Assembly (NCBI GenBank): GCA_963706425.1
Contig: CAVPMN010000020.1
Coordinates: 62,001-126,000 of the forward strand
Direction: 5' to 3'
From: CAVPMN01 sp963706425
GTDB lineage: Bacteria; Actinomycetota; Acidimicrobiia; Acidimicrobiales; Acidimicrobilacustridaceae
Length of the DNA stretch: 64,000 bases
The notes below the pieces were generated by a model, which was given only the letters and a program-made list of their open reading frames with translations, had not been told where the DNA came from and did no database searches. This document shows, piece by piece, positions 1 to 10,600 of this stretch (the first letter of the stretch is position 1; each line of letters starts with the position of its first letter). A program made the translations under genes and the position numbers.

Positions 1-1032
1 CTGTTCGTCACGACACCACACGCCGGCGCATTGGAGGACATCGTGTCGACCGTCGACCGCCTGGTCGAGCCCGGCGCGATGATCGGCTGTGTCACCGACT
101 CGGTGCTCGCGGGCGACCGTGAGGTCGAGGGCCAGGCGGCGATCGTGTTGTGGGCCGGCCGCATGGGCCCCGTCGAGGCTCGCCATCTGGAGGTGCAGCG
201 GCGTCCGTCGGGAGACAGCGCCAGCCTCATCGGACTTCCCGAGGCGGGCACGGCCGGCACCCTCGTGCTGATCGCCGATCCGCACACCTTCCCGACGAGT
301 CGGGTGCTCGACGTGGTGGCCGAGCATCATCCCGACCTCACCGTGGTGGGCGGCATGGTGTCGTCCGGGCCGGTCGCGGGCTCGAACCGACTCGTACTCG
401 ACGGGGCCATTCGCACATCGGGGGCCGTGGCCGCCCTCCTCCCGCCCTCCGTCGCTGTCGCGCCCGTGGTGTCCCAGGGATGCCGGCCGGTCGGCGAGCC
501 CTTCACGGTGACTGCGGCCGAGGGCAACGTCGTGCACGCCATCGCCGGCGAGCAGGCGACGGTCAGGTTGCGACAGGCGCTCGCCACCGCGCCCGCGATC
601 GAGTTGCACGAGGCGCGCAACGGCCTGCACCTCGGGCGGGTGGTCGACCAGCACCAGATCGACATCGGCCGGGGCGACTTCCTCGTGCGAGCGGTACTCG
701 CCGTCGATCCATCGACGGGCTCGATCACGGTCGCCGACCAGGTCGGCATCGGCGACACGGTGCAGTTCCAGCTGCGCGACTCCGACACGGCCGATGAGGA
801 CCTGCGCGTCATGCTCGGCGACCGCTCCGGCATGGGCGCCCTCCTCTTCACCTGCAACGGACGGGGCCTGCGGCTGTTCGGCACACCCGACCACGACGCC
901 GAGCTGGTGAGCAGCTCGCTCGGCACGCTGGCGTTGGCCGGCATGTTCTGCGCCGGCGAGATCGGGCCCGTCGGCGATCGCAGCTTCGTCCACGGCTACT
1001 CCGCTTCGATCCTGGTGTTCGACCCGGACTGA
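1..1032 (+). CDS. FIST domain sensor protein (5' end cut by window)
   Basis: The reading frame is open from base 1 and ends with TGA at 1030-1032, so the gene starts before the window. The visible 343 residues look like a FIST N domain (about residues 1-180) followed by a FIST C domain (about 190-340, with GDRSGMGALLFTCNGRG near the C-terminus). FIST domains are thought to bind small ligands such as amino acids for signal transduction. A TTG at 31 could be taken as a start, but the upstream residues LFVTTPHAGALED fit the family, so I read it as internal. No partner kinase or cyclase is visible. The family call is confident; the ligand is unknown. Confidence 0.8.
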   Translation: MFVTTPHAGALEDIVSTVDRLVEPGAMIGCVTDSVLAGDREVEGQAAIVLWAGRMGPVEARHLEVQRRPSGDSASLIGLPEAGTAGTLVLIADPHTFPTSRVLDVVAEHHPDLTVVGGMVSSGPVAGSNRLVLDGAIRTSGAVAALLPPSVAVAPVVSQGCRPVGEPFTVTAAEGNVVHAIAGEQATVRLRQALATAPAIELHEARNGLHLGRVVDQHQIDIGRGDFLVRAVLAVDPSTGSITVADQVGIGDTVQFQLRDSDTADEDLRVMLGDRSGMGALLFTCNGRGLRLFGTPDHDAELVSSSLGTLALAGMFCAGEIGPVGDRSFVHGYSASILVFDPD

Positions 1033-1098
1033 TCGCCCCGCCGTGATGCCGGCGGTCGCGGCGGGGTTAGTGCGGACGGCGGGCGCGGTGCGCTTCGC

Positions 1099-1104
1099 TA
1101 GGGT
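1099..1104 (+). promoter_or_regulatory. -10 element for tkt
   Basis: TAGGGT lies in the short gap after the FIST gene, 28 nt before the tkt start. A strong GGAGGGG ribosome binding site just before GTG 1133 means this transcript would have a leader. No clear -35 was seen. Confidence 0.4.
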
Positions 1105-1132
1105 GGCGCGCATCACCGCGCAGGAGGGGCAC

Positions 1133-3102
<1,970 letters not shown>

Positions 3103-3249
3103 ACGGCTCCTTTCGGGCCCATCACGACCGGCCCGCCGGGAAGCGGCAGGCCGGCGCATCAGCGGGCAGACTGGCAGGCAGGACCGGCCCGACCGCCGCC
3201 GCACTGCCCGGTAGCCCCGCACCGAACGCCCACGGGAGAAGGCAACGAC

Positions 3250-4362
3250 GTGACCACCAGATTGCAGGACCTCCACGAGCAGCAGGATCAGAGCCCCTGG
3301 CTCGACAACCTCCGGCGCGGTTGGATCACGAGCGGCGAGCTCGAACGGTGGGTCGAGCGGGGTGTGCGAGGCATCACCTCGAACCCCACCATCTTCCAGA
3401 AGGCCATCGAGGCGTCGGCCGACTACGACGAGCAGTTCCAATCGCTGGTCTCGAAGGGTGAGTCGATCGAGGCGAGCTACTGGGACCTGGTGACCGCCGA
3501 CATCCGCCAGCCGCTCGGCATCCTGCGGCCGGTCTACGACGCCAGCGACGGCATCGACGGTTTCGTGTCGGTCGAGGTGGCCCCCGGCCTGGCCCGCGAC
3601 ACCGCCGGCACCATCGACGCGGCCCGCCACCTGCACGACACGATCGACGAGCCCAACCTCTACGTGAAGATCCCCGGCACCGCCGAGGGGCTGCCCGCGA
3701 TCCAGCAGATGATCTCCGAGGGTCGCAGCATCAACGTCACGCTGCTCTTCTCGCTCGACCGCTACGCCGAGGTCATCGAGGCCTACCTCAGCGGCCTCGA
3801 GGCGCACGAGGGCGACCTGTCGACGATCTCGTCGGTGGCGTCGTTCTTCGTCAGCCGGGTCGACACCGAGGTCGACCGCCGACTCGAGGCCATCGGCACG
3901 CCCGAGGCGCTGGCGCTGCGTGGCCAGGTCGCGGTGGCCAACGCCAAGCTGGCCTACCAGCTCTTCCTCGAGCGCTTCAGCGGACCTCGCTGGGAGGCGC
4001 TGGTCGCTCGGGGTGCCCGGGCGCAGCGCCCGCTGTGGGCGTCGACGTCCACCAAGAACCCCGACTACTCCGACATGCTCTACGTCGACACGCTGATCGG
4101 GCCGCACACCGTGAACACCATGCCCGACTCCACGCTCGAGGCGTTCGACGACCACGGCACCGTCGCCCGCACCATCGACGTCGGGGTCGACGAGGCTCGC
4201 GCCGTGATCCACTCGCTCGGCGAGGTCGGTGTCGACCTGGCCGACGTCACCCGGGTGCTCGAGGACGAGGGCGTGGCCTCGTTCAGCAAGTCGTTCGACG
4301 AGCTACTGGCCAGCCTCGGCTCGAAGGCGCAGGACCTCCGCCCAGGGGGATCCGCTCGCTGA
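3250..4362 (+). CDS. tal: transaldolase
   Basis: Transfers dihydroxyacetone units between sugar phosphates through a Schiff base. The 370-residue protein matches the long actinobacterial transaldolase class. GITSNPTIFQKAI near residue 45 is the family signature, and the Schiff-base lysine should be the K in NLYVKIPGTAEGLPAI around residue 140. RSINVTLLFSLDRYAEVI and the later WASTSTKNPDYSDMLYVDTL segment also fit. GTG 3250 is preceded by GGAGAAGG. It follows tkt by 147 nt, in which I see nothing beyond short GC-rich sequence, and leads into pgl after 26 nt. Confidence 0.95.
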   Translation: MTTRLQDLHEQQDQSPWLDNLRRGWITSGELERWVERGVRGITSNPTIFQKAIEASADYDEQFQSLVSKGESIEASYWDLVTADIRQPLGILRPVYDASDGIDGFVSVEVAPGLARDTAGTIDAARHLHDTIDEPNLYVKIPGTAEGLPAIQQMISEGRSINVTLLFSLDRYAEVIEAYLSGLEAHEGDLSTISSVASFFVSRVDTEVDRRLEAIGTPEALALRGQVAVANAKLAYQLFLERFSGPRWEALVARGARAQRPLWASTSTKNPDYSDMLYVDTLIGPHTVNTMPDSTLEAFDDHGTVARTIDVGVDEARAVIHSLGEVGVDLADVTRVLEDEGVASFSKSFDELLASLGSKAQDLRPGGSAR

Positions 4363-4388
4363 GCGGGTCGTCAGGGAACGCTTTTCGA

Positions 4389-5072
4389 ATGCAGAACGGT
4401 TCGCTCTACGTCGTGGACGACCTGGCCGGCGAGTTCGCCGAGCGGGTGATCGAGGCGTTCCACACCCGGCCCAACGACACCTTCTCGCTCGCGTTGTCGG
4501 GCGGCGACACCGCGCGCCGGTGCTACGAGCGACTCGCCTCCGAGGGCGACACCCAGATCGACTGGTGGAAGGTCGACGTCTACTGGGGCGACGAGCGGTG
4601 TGTCCCCATCGACGATCCCGCGTCCAACTACCGCCTCGGTCGCGAGGCGCTGCTCGAGAAGGTGGGCGCCGCCAACGCCACCTACCCGATGCGGTGCGAC
4701 GAGGGCCCCGATCCCTACCAGCTGCGCGTCGGCGAGCTCGGCCGGTTCGATCTGGTGCACCTGGGCCTCGGCGCCGACGGCCACACCGCCTCGCTCTTCC
4801 CCGGGTCGGCCGCCCTCGACGCCGACCCCGGCCGTCTCGTCGTGATGAACGAGGATCCGGCGCAACGCAATCCCCATCGCCGCATGACCCTCACCTACTC
4901 CGGCATCGCGCGGGCGCATCTGGTGATCGTCACCGTGTCGGGCGAGGAGAAGCGCGAGGCGTTGGCGAAGGTGGCGGCCGGCGATCCGACGATGCCCGCC
5001 AGCGCCATCCACGCCGAACGGGTCGTGTGGCTGGCCGACCCCTCGGCGGCCGGAGACCTGGTGGGCGAATGA
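4389..5072 (+). CDS. pgl: 6-phosphogluconolactonase
   Basis: Hydrolyses 6-phosphogluconolactone in the oxidative pentose phosphate pathway. The 227-residue protein, started at ATG 4389 (MQNGSLYVVDD), carries SLALSGGDTARRCYERLA, the GDERCVPIDDPASNYRLGR loop, and DLVHLGLGADGHTASLFPG, all typical of the NagB/PGL fold. It is the third gene of the tkt-tal-pgl group. Many actinobacteria have zwf and opcA between tal and pgl; neither is present here, so glucose-6-phosphate dehydrogenase must be elsewhere or absent. Confidence 0.9.
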   Translation: MQNGSLYVVDDLAGEFAERVIEAFHTRPNDTFSLALSGGDTARRCYERLASEGDTQIDWWKVDVYWGDERCVPIDDPASNYRLGREALLEKVGAANATYPMRCDEGPDPYQLRVGELGRFDLVHLGLGADGHTASLFPGSAALDADPGRLVVMNEDPAQRNPHRRMTLTYSGIARAHLVIVTVSGEEKREALAKVAAGDPTMPASAIHAERVVWLADPSAAGDLVGE

Positions 5073-5128
5073 GCGACGCGCCGCCGGCGTGTCTCGTTGC
5101 CGCGCGGCGGCCGGTAGTGTCCCCACCC

Positions 5129-7473
5129 ATGAACGGGGACCTGCTCGACCTTCCGCTCCCCGAGCTGATGGCGAGAGCGCGCGAACGGCGCGACGAGCTG
5201 TTCGGACGGCGCGTCACCTACTCGCCGAAGGTCTTCATCCCCCTCACGATGCTCTGTCGCGACCGGTGCGGCTACTGCACGTTCGCCCAGCCACCGGCCC
5301 GACTCGACGACGCTACCTCTCCCCCGACCAGGTGCTGGCGATCGCCCGGGCCGGCGCCAAGGTCGGCTGCCACGAGGCGCTGTTCACGCTCGGCGAGCGC
5401 CCCGAGGAGCGCTATCCCGCCGCCCAGCAGTGGCTGGCCGACCACGGCTACTCGTCCACGGTCGAGTACCTCGCCGCCATGTGTCGGCTGGTCGTCGACG
5501 AGATCGGGCTGCTCCCCCACGCCAACGCCGGCGCACTCTACGACGACGAGTTGGCCACGCTTCGTCGCGCCGCTCCCTCCCAGGGGATGATGATCGAGTC
5601 GCTCGTCGCCGATCTCGACTGCCATCGCGGCTCACCCGACAAGACGCCCGAACGGCGCCTCGCCACCCTCGACGCCGCCGGGCGGCTGGCGATCCCCTTC
5701 ACGACGGGCATCCTGGTCGGCATCGGTGACGGGCCGGCCGATCGGCTGGCGGCGCTCGAAGCCATCGCCCGATCCCATCGCGAGCACGGCCACGTGCAGG
5801 AGGTGATCGTCCAGAACTTCCTGCCCAAGGCGGGCACGGCGATGCACCTCGCGCCTCCATGCCCGCCCGACGACTACCTGGAGGCCATCGCTCTGGCCCG
5901 CCTGATCCTGCCCGACGATGTGCACGTGCAGGCACCGCCCAACCTGTCCGACGACTTCGGCGTGCTGCTCGATGCGGGCATCGACGACTGGGGTGGCGTG
6001 TCGCCGGTGACCGCCGATCACGTCAACCCCGAGCGGCCGTGGCCAGCGCTCGACCGGCTGCGAGCGGTCACCGGAGAGCGGGGCCACGAGCTGGCGCCGC
6101 GGCTCACGGTCTATCCGGAGTTCGCGCTCGATCCCGACCGCTGGCTCGACGACAGCTTGCGCTTCGCGGTGCTCGATCGCTCCGACGCCGAAGGGCTCGG
6201 GCGAGACGACCCGGGCGCCGTGCTCGTGCAGCGGATCAAGCCCGCCAGTGCCGAGCAGGTCGACGACGGCGTCGAGGTGCTCCACCTCGGGGTGCGTAGC
6301 ACGGCTTGGTACTCGGGCGCCGAGAACCCGCCACCCACGCTCGTGCCAGGCACGCCCCGGGCGGGCGGTGCAGTCGGCGAGGTGCTCGCCGGCGTGCTCC
6401 TCGGTCACGAAGTCGGCGTCGACGAGATCGTCACGTTGTTCTCGGCACGGGGCGCCGAGGTCGCCGCGGTGTGCGAGGTCGCCGACGACCTGCGCCGCCG
6501 CACTGTCGGCGACACGGTGACGTTCGTGCACAACCGCAACATCAACTACACCAACGTGTGCACCTTCAAGTGCAGGTTCTGCGGCTTCTCGAAGGGGCCG
6601 TTGTCGCTCAACCTGCGCGGCACGCCCTATCTCCTCACCCTCGACGACATCGCGGCGCGCACGGCCGAGGCGGCGGCACTCGGCGCCACCGAGGTGTGCC
6701 TGCAGGGCGGCATCCACCCGGACTTCGACGGCGACTACTACCTCGACGTCACCCGCGCCGTGAAGGCGGCCGCACCCGACATCCACGTGCACGGCTTCAC
6801 CGCCCTCGAGGTCACCGAAGGCGCCAAGCGATCGGGCGAGCCGCTGGCCGCCTACCTGATGCGGCTGAAGGAAGCGGGCCTGCGCACGCTGCCCGGCACC
6901 GCCGCAGAGATCCTCGACGACGAGGTCCGGGCCGTGCTCTGCCCCGACAAGATCACCACCGACGAGTGGCTCTTCGCCCACCGCACCGCCCACGAGGTCG
7001 GCCTGCAGTCGAACATCACCATCATGTTCGGCGCCGTCGAGCAGCCGGTGCACTGGGCCCGACACATGGTGCGCACCCGCGACCTGCAGAAGGAGACCGG
7101 CGGGTTCACCGAGTTCGTGCCCTTGCCCTTCGTGCACATGGCGGCTCCGATCTACCTGCAGAAGCGGTCGAGGCGAGGCCCGACCTTCCGCGAGACGCTG
7201 CTGATGCATGCCGTCGGCCGCATCGCCTATCAGGGCGTCATCCCGAACATCCAGGTGTCGTGGGTGAAGATGGGCGCGGCCGGGGCGGCCCAGGTGCTCA
7301 AGGCTGGCGCCAACGACCTCGGCGGCACGCTGATGGACGAGAACATCTCGCGAGCCGCAGGCGCCAGCCACGGCCAGGGCATGGAAGAAGCCGACTTCAG
7401 GGCGCTGGTCGAGCCACTCGGTCGCACGCTCGAGCAGCGCACCACCCTCTACGGACGCGTGGCGGTCGCCTGA
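5129..7473 (+). CDS. fbiC: FO synthase, fused CofG-CofH (frameshifted near 5310)
   Basis: Makes 7,8-didemethyl-8-hydroxy-5-deazariboflavin, the chromophore of coenzyme F420, using two radical-SAM halves. The ATG at 5129 gives MNGDLLDLPLPELMAR. The CofG half has LTMLCRDRCGYCTF (CX3CX2C cluster motif, about residue 45). The CofH half has NVCTFKCRFCGF near residue 475 and GATEVCLQGGIHPDFDGDYY. The frame changes near 5310: FAQPPARLDD must join RYLSPDQVLAIARAGAKVGC in the next frame, which needs one restored base. With that fix the length is about 781 residues, normal for FbiC. The fused form is typical of Actinobacteria; other F420 genes are not in the window. Confidence 0.93.
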
Positions 7474-8517
7474 GTGGCCCGACGGGCCAGGTACCGCACG
7501 GGCGACGACGACCTCGACGACCGCATCGAGGAGCTGATCCGCGCCGCCGGGATCCAGCGCGACGACGACCTCGTGTTCGAGATCCTGGTGTCGGCGGTGC
7601 GCATGGGTCGCGAGTCGAACGATCGCGGCCACCTCAAGCTGGTGAACTCGGCGCTCAAGGAGATGCGCTACTCGTTCCTCGTCTTCGAGCCCTATCTGAA
7701 GGTGCCGAAGGTGTCGATCTTCGGATCGGCACGCATCACTCGGGACGACCCCGCCTACGAGGTGGCCCGCGACTTCGGGCGGCAGATGGCTGCGCAGGAC
7801 TGGATGGTCATCACCGGTGCGGGGCCGGGGATCATGGAGGCCGGCATCGATGGAGCGGGCGCCGACCGTTCGTTCGGTGTGAACATCATGCTGCCGTTCG
7901 AGCAGGAGGCCTCTCCGCTCATCGCGGGCGATCCGAAGCTCATCAACTACCGCTACTTCTTCACCCGCAAGCTCACCTTCATGAAGGAGTCGAAAGCCTT
8001 CGCCCTGCTGCCCGGCGGCTTCGGCACCATGGACGAGACGTTCGAGCTGCTCACGCTGATGCAGACCGGTCGGTCACCGATCTGCCCGGTCGTGCTGATC
8101 GAGCCGGCGGGCACCACCTATTGGGAGGCATGGGAGCACTTCGTCGAGGCGGAGCTCATCGCCAACCGGGGGCTCATCGGGCCAGACGACCTCTGTCTGG
8201 TGCGTCGCTGCGACACGGTCGACGAGGCCGTCGATGAGATCGTCCACTTCTACCGCCGGTTCCACTCGATGCGCACCGTGGGTCGCAACCTGGTGGTGCG
8301 CATGCTCGAACCGATCAGCGACGCTGCACTCTCGGATCTCAACACCGAGTTCGCCGACATCGTCGAGGCTGGGCGCATCGAGCGGGTGCCCGCGTCCCCC
8401 GCCGAGCTCGACGACCGCGACGTGCCCGACCTCCCTCGGCTGTCGCTTCGGTTCGACCGCGTGCACTTCGCGCGCCTGCGCCGCCTGATCGACCGCATCA
8501 ACGCCCTCGACCCCTGA
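7474..8517 (+). CDS. LOG family (TIGR00730-like) Rossmann protein
   Basis: GTG 7474 directly follows the fbiC stop, so the two are probably co-transcribed. The core (about residues 80-260) has FGSARITRDDP, ITGAGPGIMEAG and the signature PGGFGTMDE near residue 180, as in Lonely-Guy proteins, which release cytokinin-type bases from nucleoside monophosphates. At 347 residues it is longer than the minimal enzymes of about 190: an N-terminal acidic segment (residues 1-80) and a C-terminal helical region (about 265-347) are added. The catalytic motif is intact, but the real substrate in this organism is unknown. An old 'lysine decarboxylase' label is often attached to this family and is probably wrong. 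Confidence 0.85.
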   Translation: MARRARYRTGDDDLDDRIEELIRAAGIQRDDDLVFEILVSAVRMGRESNDRGHLKLVNSALKEMRYSFLVFEPYLKVPKVSIFGSARITRDDPAYEVARDFGRQMAAQDWMVITGAGPGIMEAGIDGAGADRSFGVNIMLPFEQEASPLIAGDPKLINYRYFFTRKLTFMKESKAFALLPGGFGTMDETFELLTLMQTGRSPICPVVLIEPAGTTYWEAWEHFVEAELIANRGLIGPDDLCLVRRCDTVDEAVDEIVHFYRRFHSMRTVGRNLVVRMLEPISDAALSDLNTEFADIVEAGRIERVPASPAELDDRDVPDLPRLSLRFDRVHFARLRRLIDRINALDP

Positions 8518-8564
8518 ACTGGTCACCGAAAACGCCGGAAAACGTCGTTCTCGGTGACCAGTTC
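8516..8564. terminator. long bidirectional hairpin between convergent genes
   Basis: Perfect 14-bp inverted repeat: 8516-8529 (GAACTGGTCACCGA) pairs with 8551-8564. The stem can extend by about six more pairs with one mismatch, leaving a loop of roughly 11 nt. It begins inside the TGA of the LOG gene and lies 16 nt before the stop of the small reverse gene, so it can serve both strands. There is no U-tract. Confidence 0.75.
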
Positions 8565-8579
8565 GCAGGGTGCGGGGGG

Positions 8580-8783
8580 TCAGAAGGGGTCGTCGTCGGG
8601 CTCGCGCAGGATGTCGGCCGCCTTCTGCACGGCTCGGCGAGCGCGGGTGAGCCGGCGCTCGTCGACGGGCAGCTCGTCGCCACCCGCGTCGATCGATTCG
8701 CGCAGCCGGATGATGGCCAGGTCGGCCAGCTCCTCGGCGATCGCTTCGAGGCGTCCCCGGATGTCGTCGAACTCTCCTGCCAC
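8580..8783 (-). CDS. small conserved-looking hypothetical protein, 67 aa
   Basis: I do not recognise a named family. The protein starts at GTG 8783 (MAGEFDDIRGRLEAIAEEL) with a GGAAG sequence about 12 nt upstream. It is acidic and almost entirely alpha-helical by composition: one amphipathic stretch at residues 5-35, then RLTRARRAVQKAADILR at 43-60 and an acidic end. No membrane segment, cysteine or enzyme motif is seen. It is transcribed on its own, toward the LOG gene. Codon use matches its neighbours, which supports it as real. Confidence 0.6.
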   Translation of the reverse strand: MAGEFDDIRGRLEAIAEELADLAIIRLRESIDAGGDELPVDERRLTRARRAVQKAADILREPDDDPF

Positions 8784-8916
8784 GACCTGCTTCCTATCGC
8801 ATCGCGCTCACCTCGGCGAGCGCCCGGTCGCATCGCAGTCGCTGAGGCGAGGACTAGCCTCGGCTCATCCCCCCGTCGGCCGGCGCTGCCGGCCTGAGCA
8901 GTGAGAACGGAGCTCG

Positions 8917-9654
8917 ATGACCGACGACACCCACCAGTGGCTGTCCTTCGACCACGACGACGAGACCTTTCTCTTCGACCTCACCTTCCTCGGCAGCCGC
9001 TGGTCGTGCATCTACGGCCAGGGATGCCCGGGCATCGACGAGGCACCGGCGCCCGAGCTCGAGCTCGGCTGTTGCTCGCACGGCGCTCACTTCACCGACA
9101 AGCCCGATCGCAAGCGCACGCGCAAGCTCATCGCGCTGCTCGGCGACGACGAGTGGCAGTACAAGGCCGAGGCCGAGGAGTTGGGCGGCGCCATCTACAA
9201 GAACGAGTACGGCGAGTGGGTGACCCACGTGGTCGACGGCGCGTGCATCATGCAGAACCGTCCCGACTTCGAAGCCGGCGCCGGCTGCGCCCTGCATCTG
9301 GCCGCCCTCAATCGCAACGAGCGCTTCATCGACTGGAAGCCCACCGTGTGCTGGCAGGCGCCGTTGCGGCTCGACTACCACATCGACGACAACGAGCACA
9401 TGACCAAGATCCTGCGCGAGTGGAAGCGGAGAGACTGGGGCGAGGGCGGCGCCGACTTCCACTGGTGGTGCACCGACGACCCCCTCGCCTTCGGTGGCAG
9501 CCAGGCCGTCTACGTCACGCTGCGTGACGAGATCATCGAGATGGTGGGCGACGAGCCCTACAAACACCTCGCGGCGCACTTCGAGGACAACCGCAACGAG
9601 CAGCTGCTCCCCCACCCCGCCCTTAAGAAAAGGCCCGCTGCGGCCGACAGGTGA
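8917..9654 (+). CDS. cysteine-rich hypothetical protein (DUF3109/metal-chelator-like)
   Basis: The 245-residue protein begins at ATG 8917 after GGAG; an upstream TAGCCT near 8851 may be its -10. It has an aromatic, acidic N-terminus and spaced cysteines: CIYGQGCPGID, then GCCSHGAHF near residue 50, GACIMQNRPDF near 108, AGCALHL near 120, VCWQ near 143 and WWCTDD near 185. Double-Cys plus His clusters of this type suggest a metal-binding domain related to the zinc/iron-chelating or DUF3109 families, but I cannot confirm membership. Its stop overlaps the start of the McrB-like ATPase by 4 nt, so the products are probably co-translated and may work together. Confidence 0.65.
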   Translation: MTDDTHQWLSFDHDDETFLFDLTFLGSRWSCIYGQGCPGIDEAPAPELELGCCSHGAHFTDKPDRKRTRKLIALLGDDEWQYKAEAEELGGAIYKNEYGEWVTHVVDGACIMQNRPDFEAGAGCALHLAALNRNERFIDWKPTVCWQAPLRLDYHIDDNEHMTKILREWKRRDWGEGGADFHWWCTDDPLAFGGSQAVYVTLRDEIIEMVGDEPYKHLAAHFEDNRNEQLLPHPALKKRPAAADR

Positions 9655-10595
9655 GCACAATGCGGCAATTCACCTCTGAAGAGCTGGAAGATGCCGCCGT
9701 CGAGGCGGGGATGATCTTCCCGCCGTACGTGCTCGATCAGTTGGTGGCCGCCATCGACGCCGGCAAGCACGTGATCCTCACCGGGCCGCCCGGCACCGGC
9801 AAGACCACCCTCGCCTACCTGGCCGCCGACGTCGCCCGCCAGGCGATGTTCTGCACGGGCTACCTGCCCACCACCGCCACGAGCGAGTGGACCACCTTCG
9901 AGACCATCGGTGGCCTCCAGCCCACGCCCGACGGTCTCATCTACCGGCCGGGCCTGTTCGTCGACGCCATCGAGAGCGGTCGCTGGCTCGTCATCGACGA
10001 GCTCAACCGGTCGAACTTCGACCGTGCCTTCGGCCAGCTGTTCACCGTGCTGTCGGGGTCGGCCGTGGTGCTGCCGTTCAAGCGCAAGGGCCAACCCAAC
10101 CCCATCTCGCTCGTGCCGAGCGGCGAGGACCCACCCGAGAAGACCGACATGATCCGGGTGCCGGCCAACTGGCGCATCATCGCCACCATGAACGTGTTCG
10201 ACAAGAACCTGCTCTTCGACATGTCCTACGCGCTCATGCGCCGCTTCGCCTTCATCGAGGTGGGCACGCCGAGTGACGAGGCTTACGAGAAGCTCTTGCA
10301 GGGGCCGGGTGAGATCGTCACCAAGCTGCTCACCCTTCGCCGCTTCCACGACCTCGGTCCGGCCGTCTACCTCGACGCCGCCAAGTACGCGGCGCGCCGG
10401 GCGAAGGACGGGCCCACCGAATCACGCCTCATCTACGAGGTGTTCTACGCCTACTTCCTGCCCCAGTTCGAGGGCATGGAGGATCGCCGGGCGACCACGC
10501 TCTACCGCACCGTGGCGCAGTACCTCGACCCACCCGAGCAGGCGGAGGCGCAGCGCACCATCGGCGAGGTGCTGGGCGTCGAGCTCGCCGTCTAG
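9651..10595 (+). CDS. McrB-like AAA+ ATPase
   Basis: Cytosolic AAA+ ATPase of 314 residues. Walker A is LTGPPGTGKTT (about residue 43), Walker B plus the McrB-type signature is WLVIDELNRSNFDRAFGQLF (about 113), sensor 1 is NWRIIATMNVFD (about 177), and the arginine-containing ALMRRFAFIEV follows. This ID(E)xNR...FG pattern is characteristic of the McrB/dynein-related AAA_5 branch, in which the motor drives DNA translocation or remodelling for a partner protein. No N-terminal DNA-binding domain is present, so specificity would come from a partner. GTG 9651 overlaps the previous stop; ATG 9660 is an alternative start. The gene is followed 5 nt later by its likely partner. Confidence 0.8.
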   Translation: MSTMRQFTSEELEDAAVEAGMIFPPYVLDQLVAAIDAGKHVILTGPPGTGKTTLAYLAADVARQAMFCTGYLPTTATSEWTTFETIGGLQPTPDGLIYRPGLFVDAIESGRWLVIDELNRSNFDRAFGQLFTVLSGSAVVLPFKRKGQPNPISLVPSGEDPPEKTDMIRVPANWRIIATMNVFDKNLLFDMSYALMRRFAFIEVGTPSDEAYEKLLQGPGEIVTKLLTLRRFHDLGPAVYLDAAKYAARRAKDGPTESRLIYEVFYAYFLPQFEGMEDRRATTLYRTVAQYLDPPEQAEAQRTIGEVLGVELAV

Positions 10596-10600
10596 GACCC

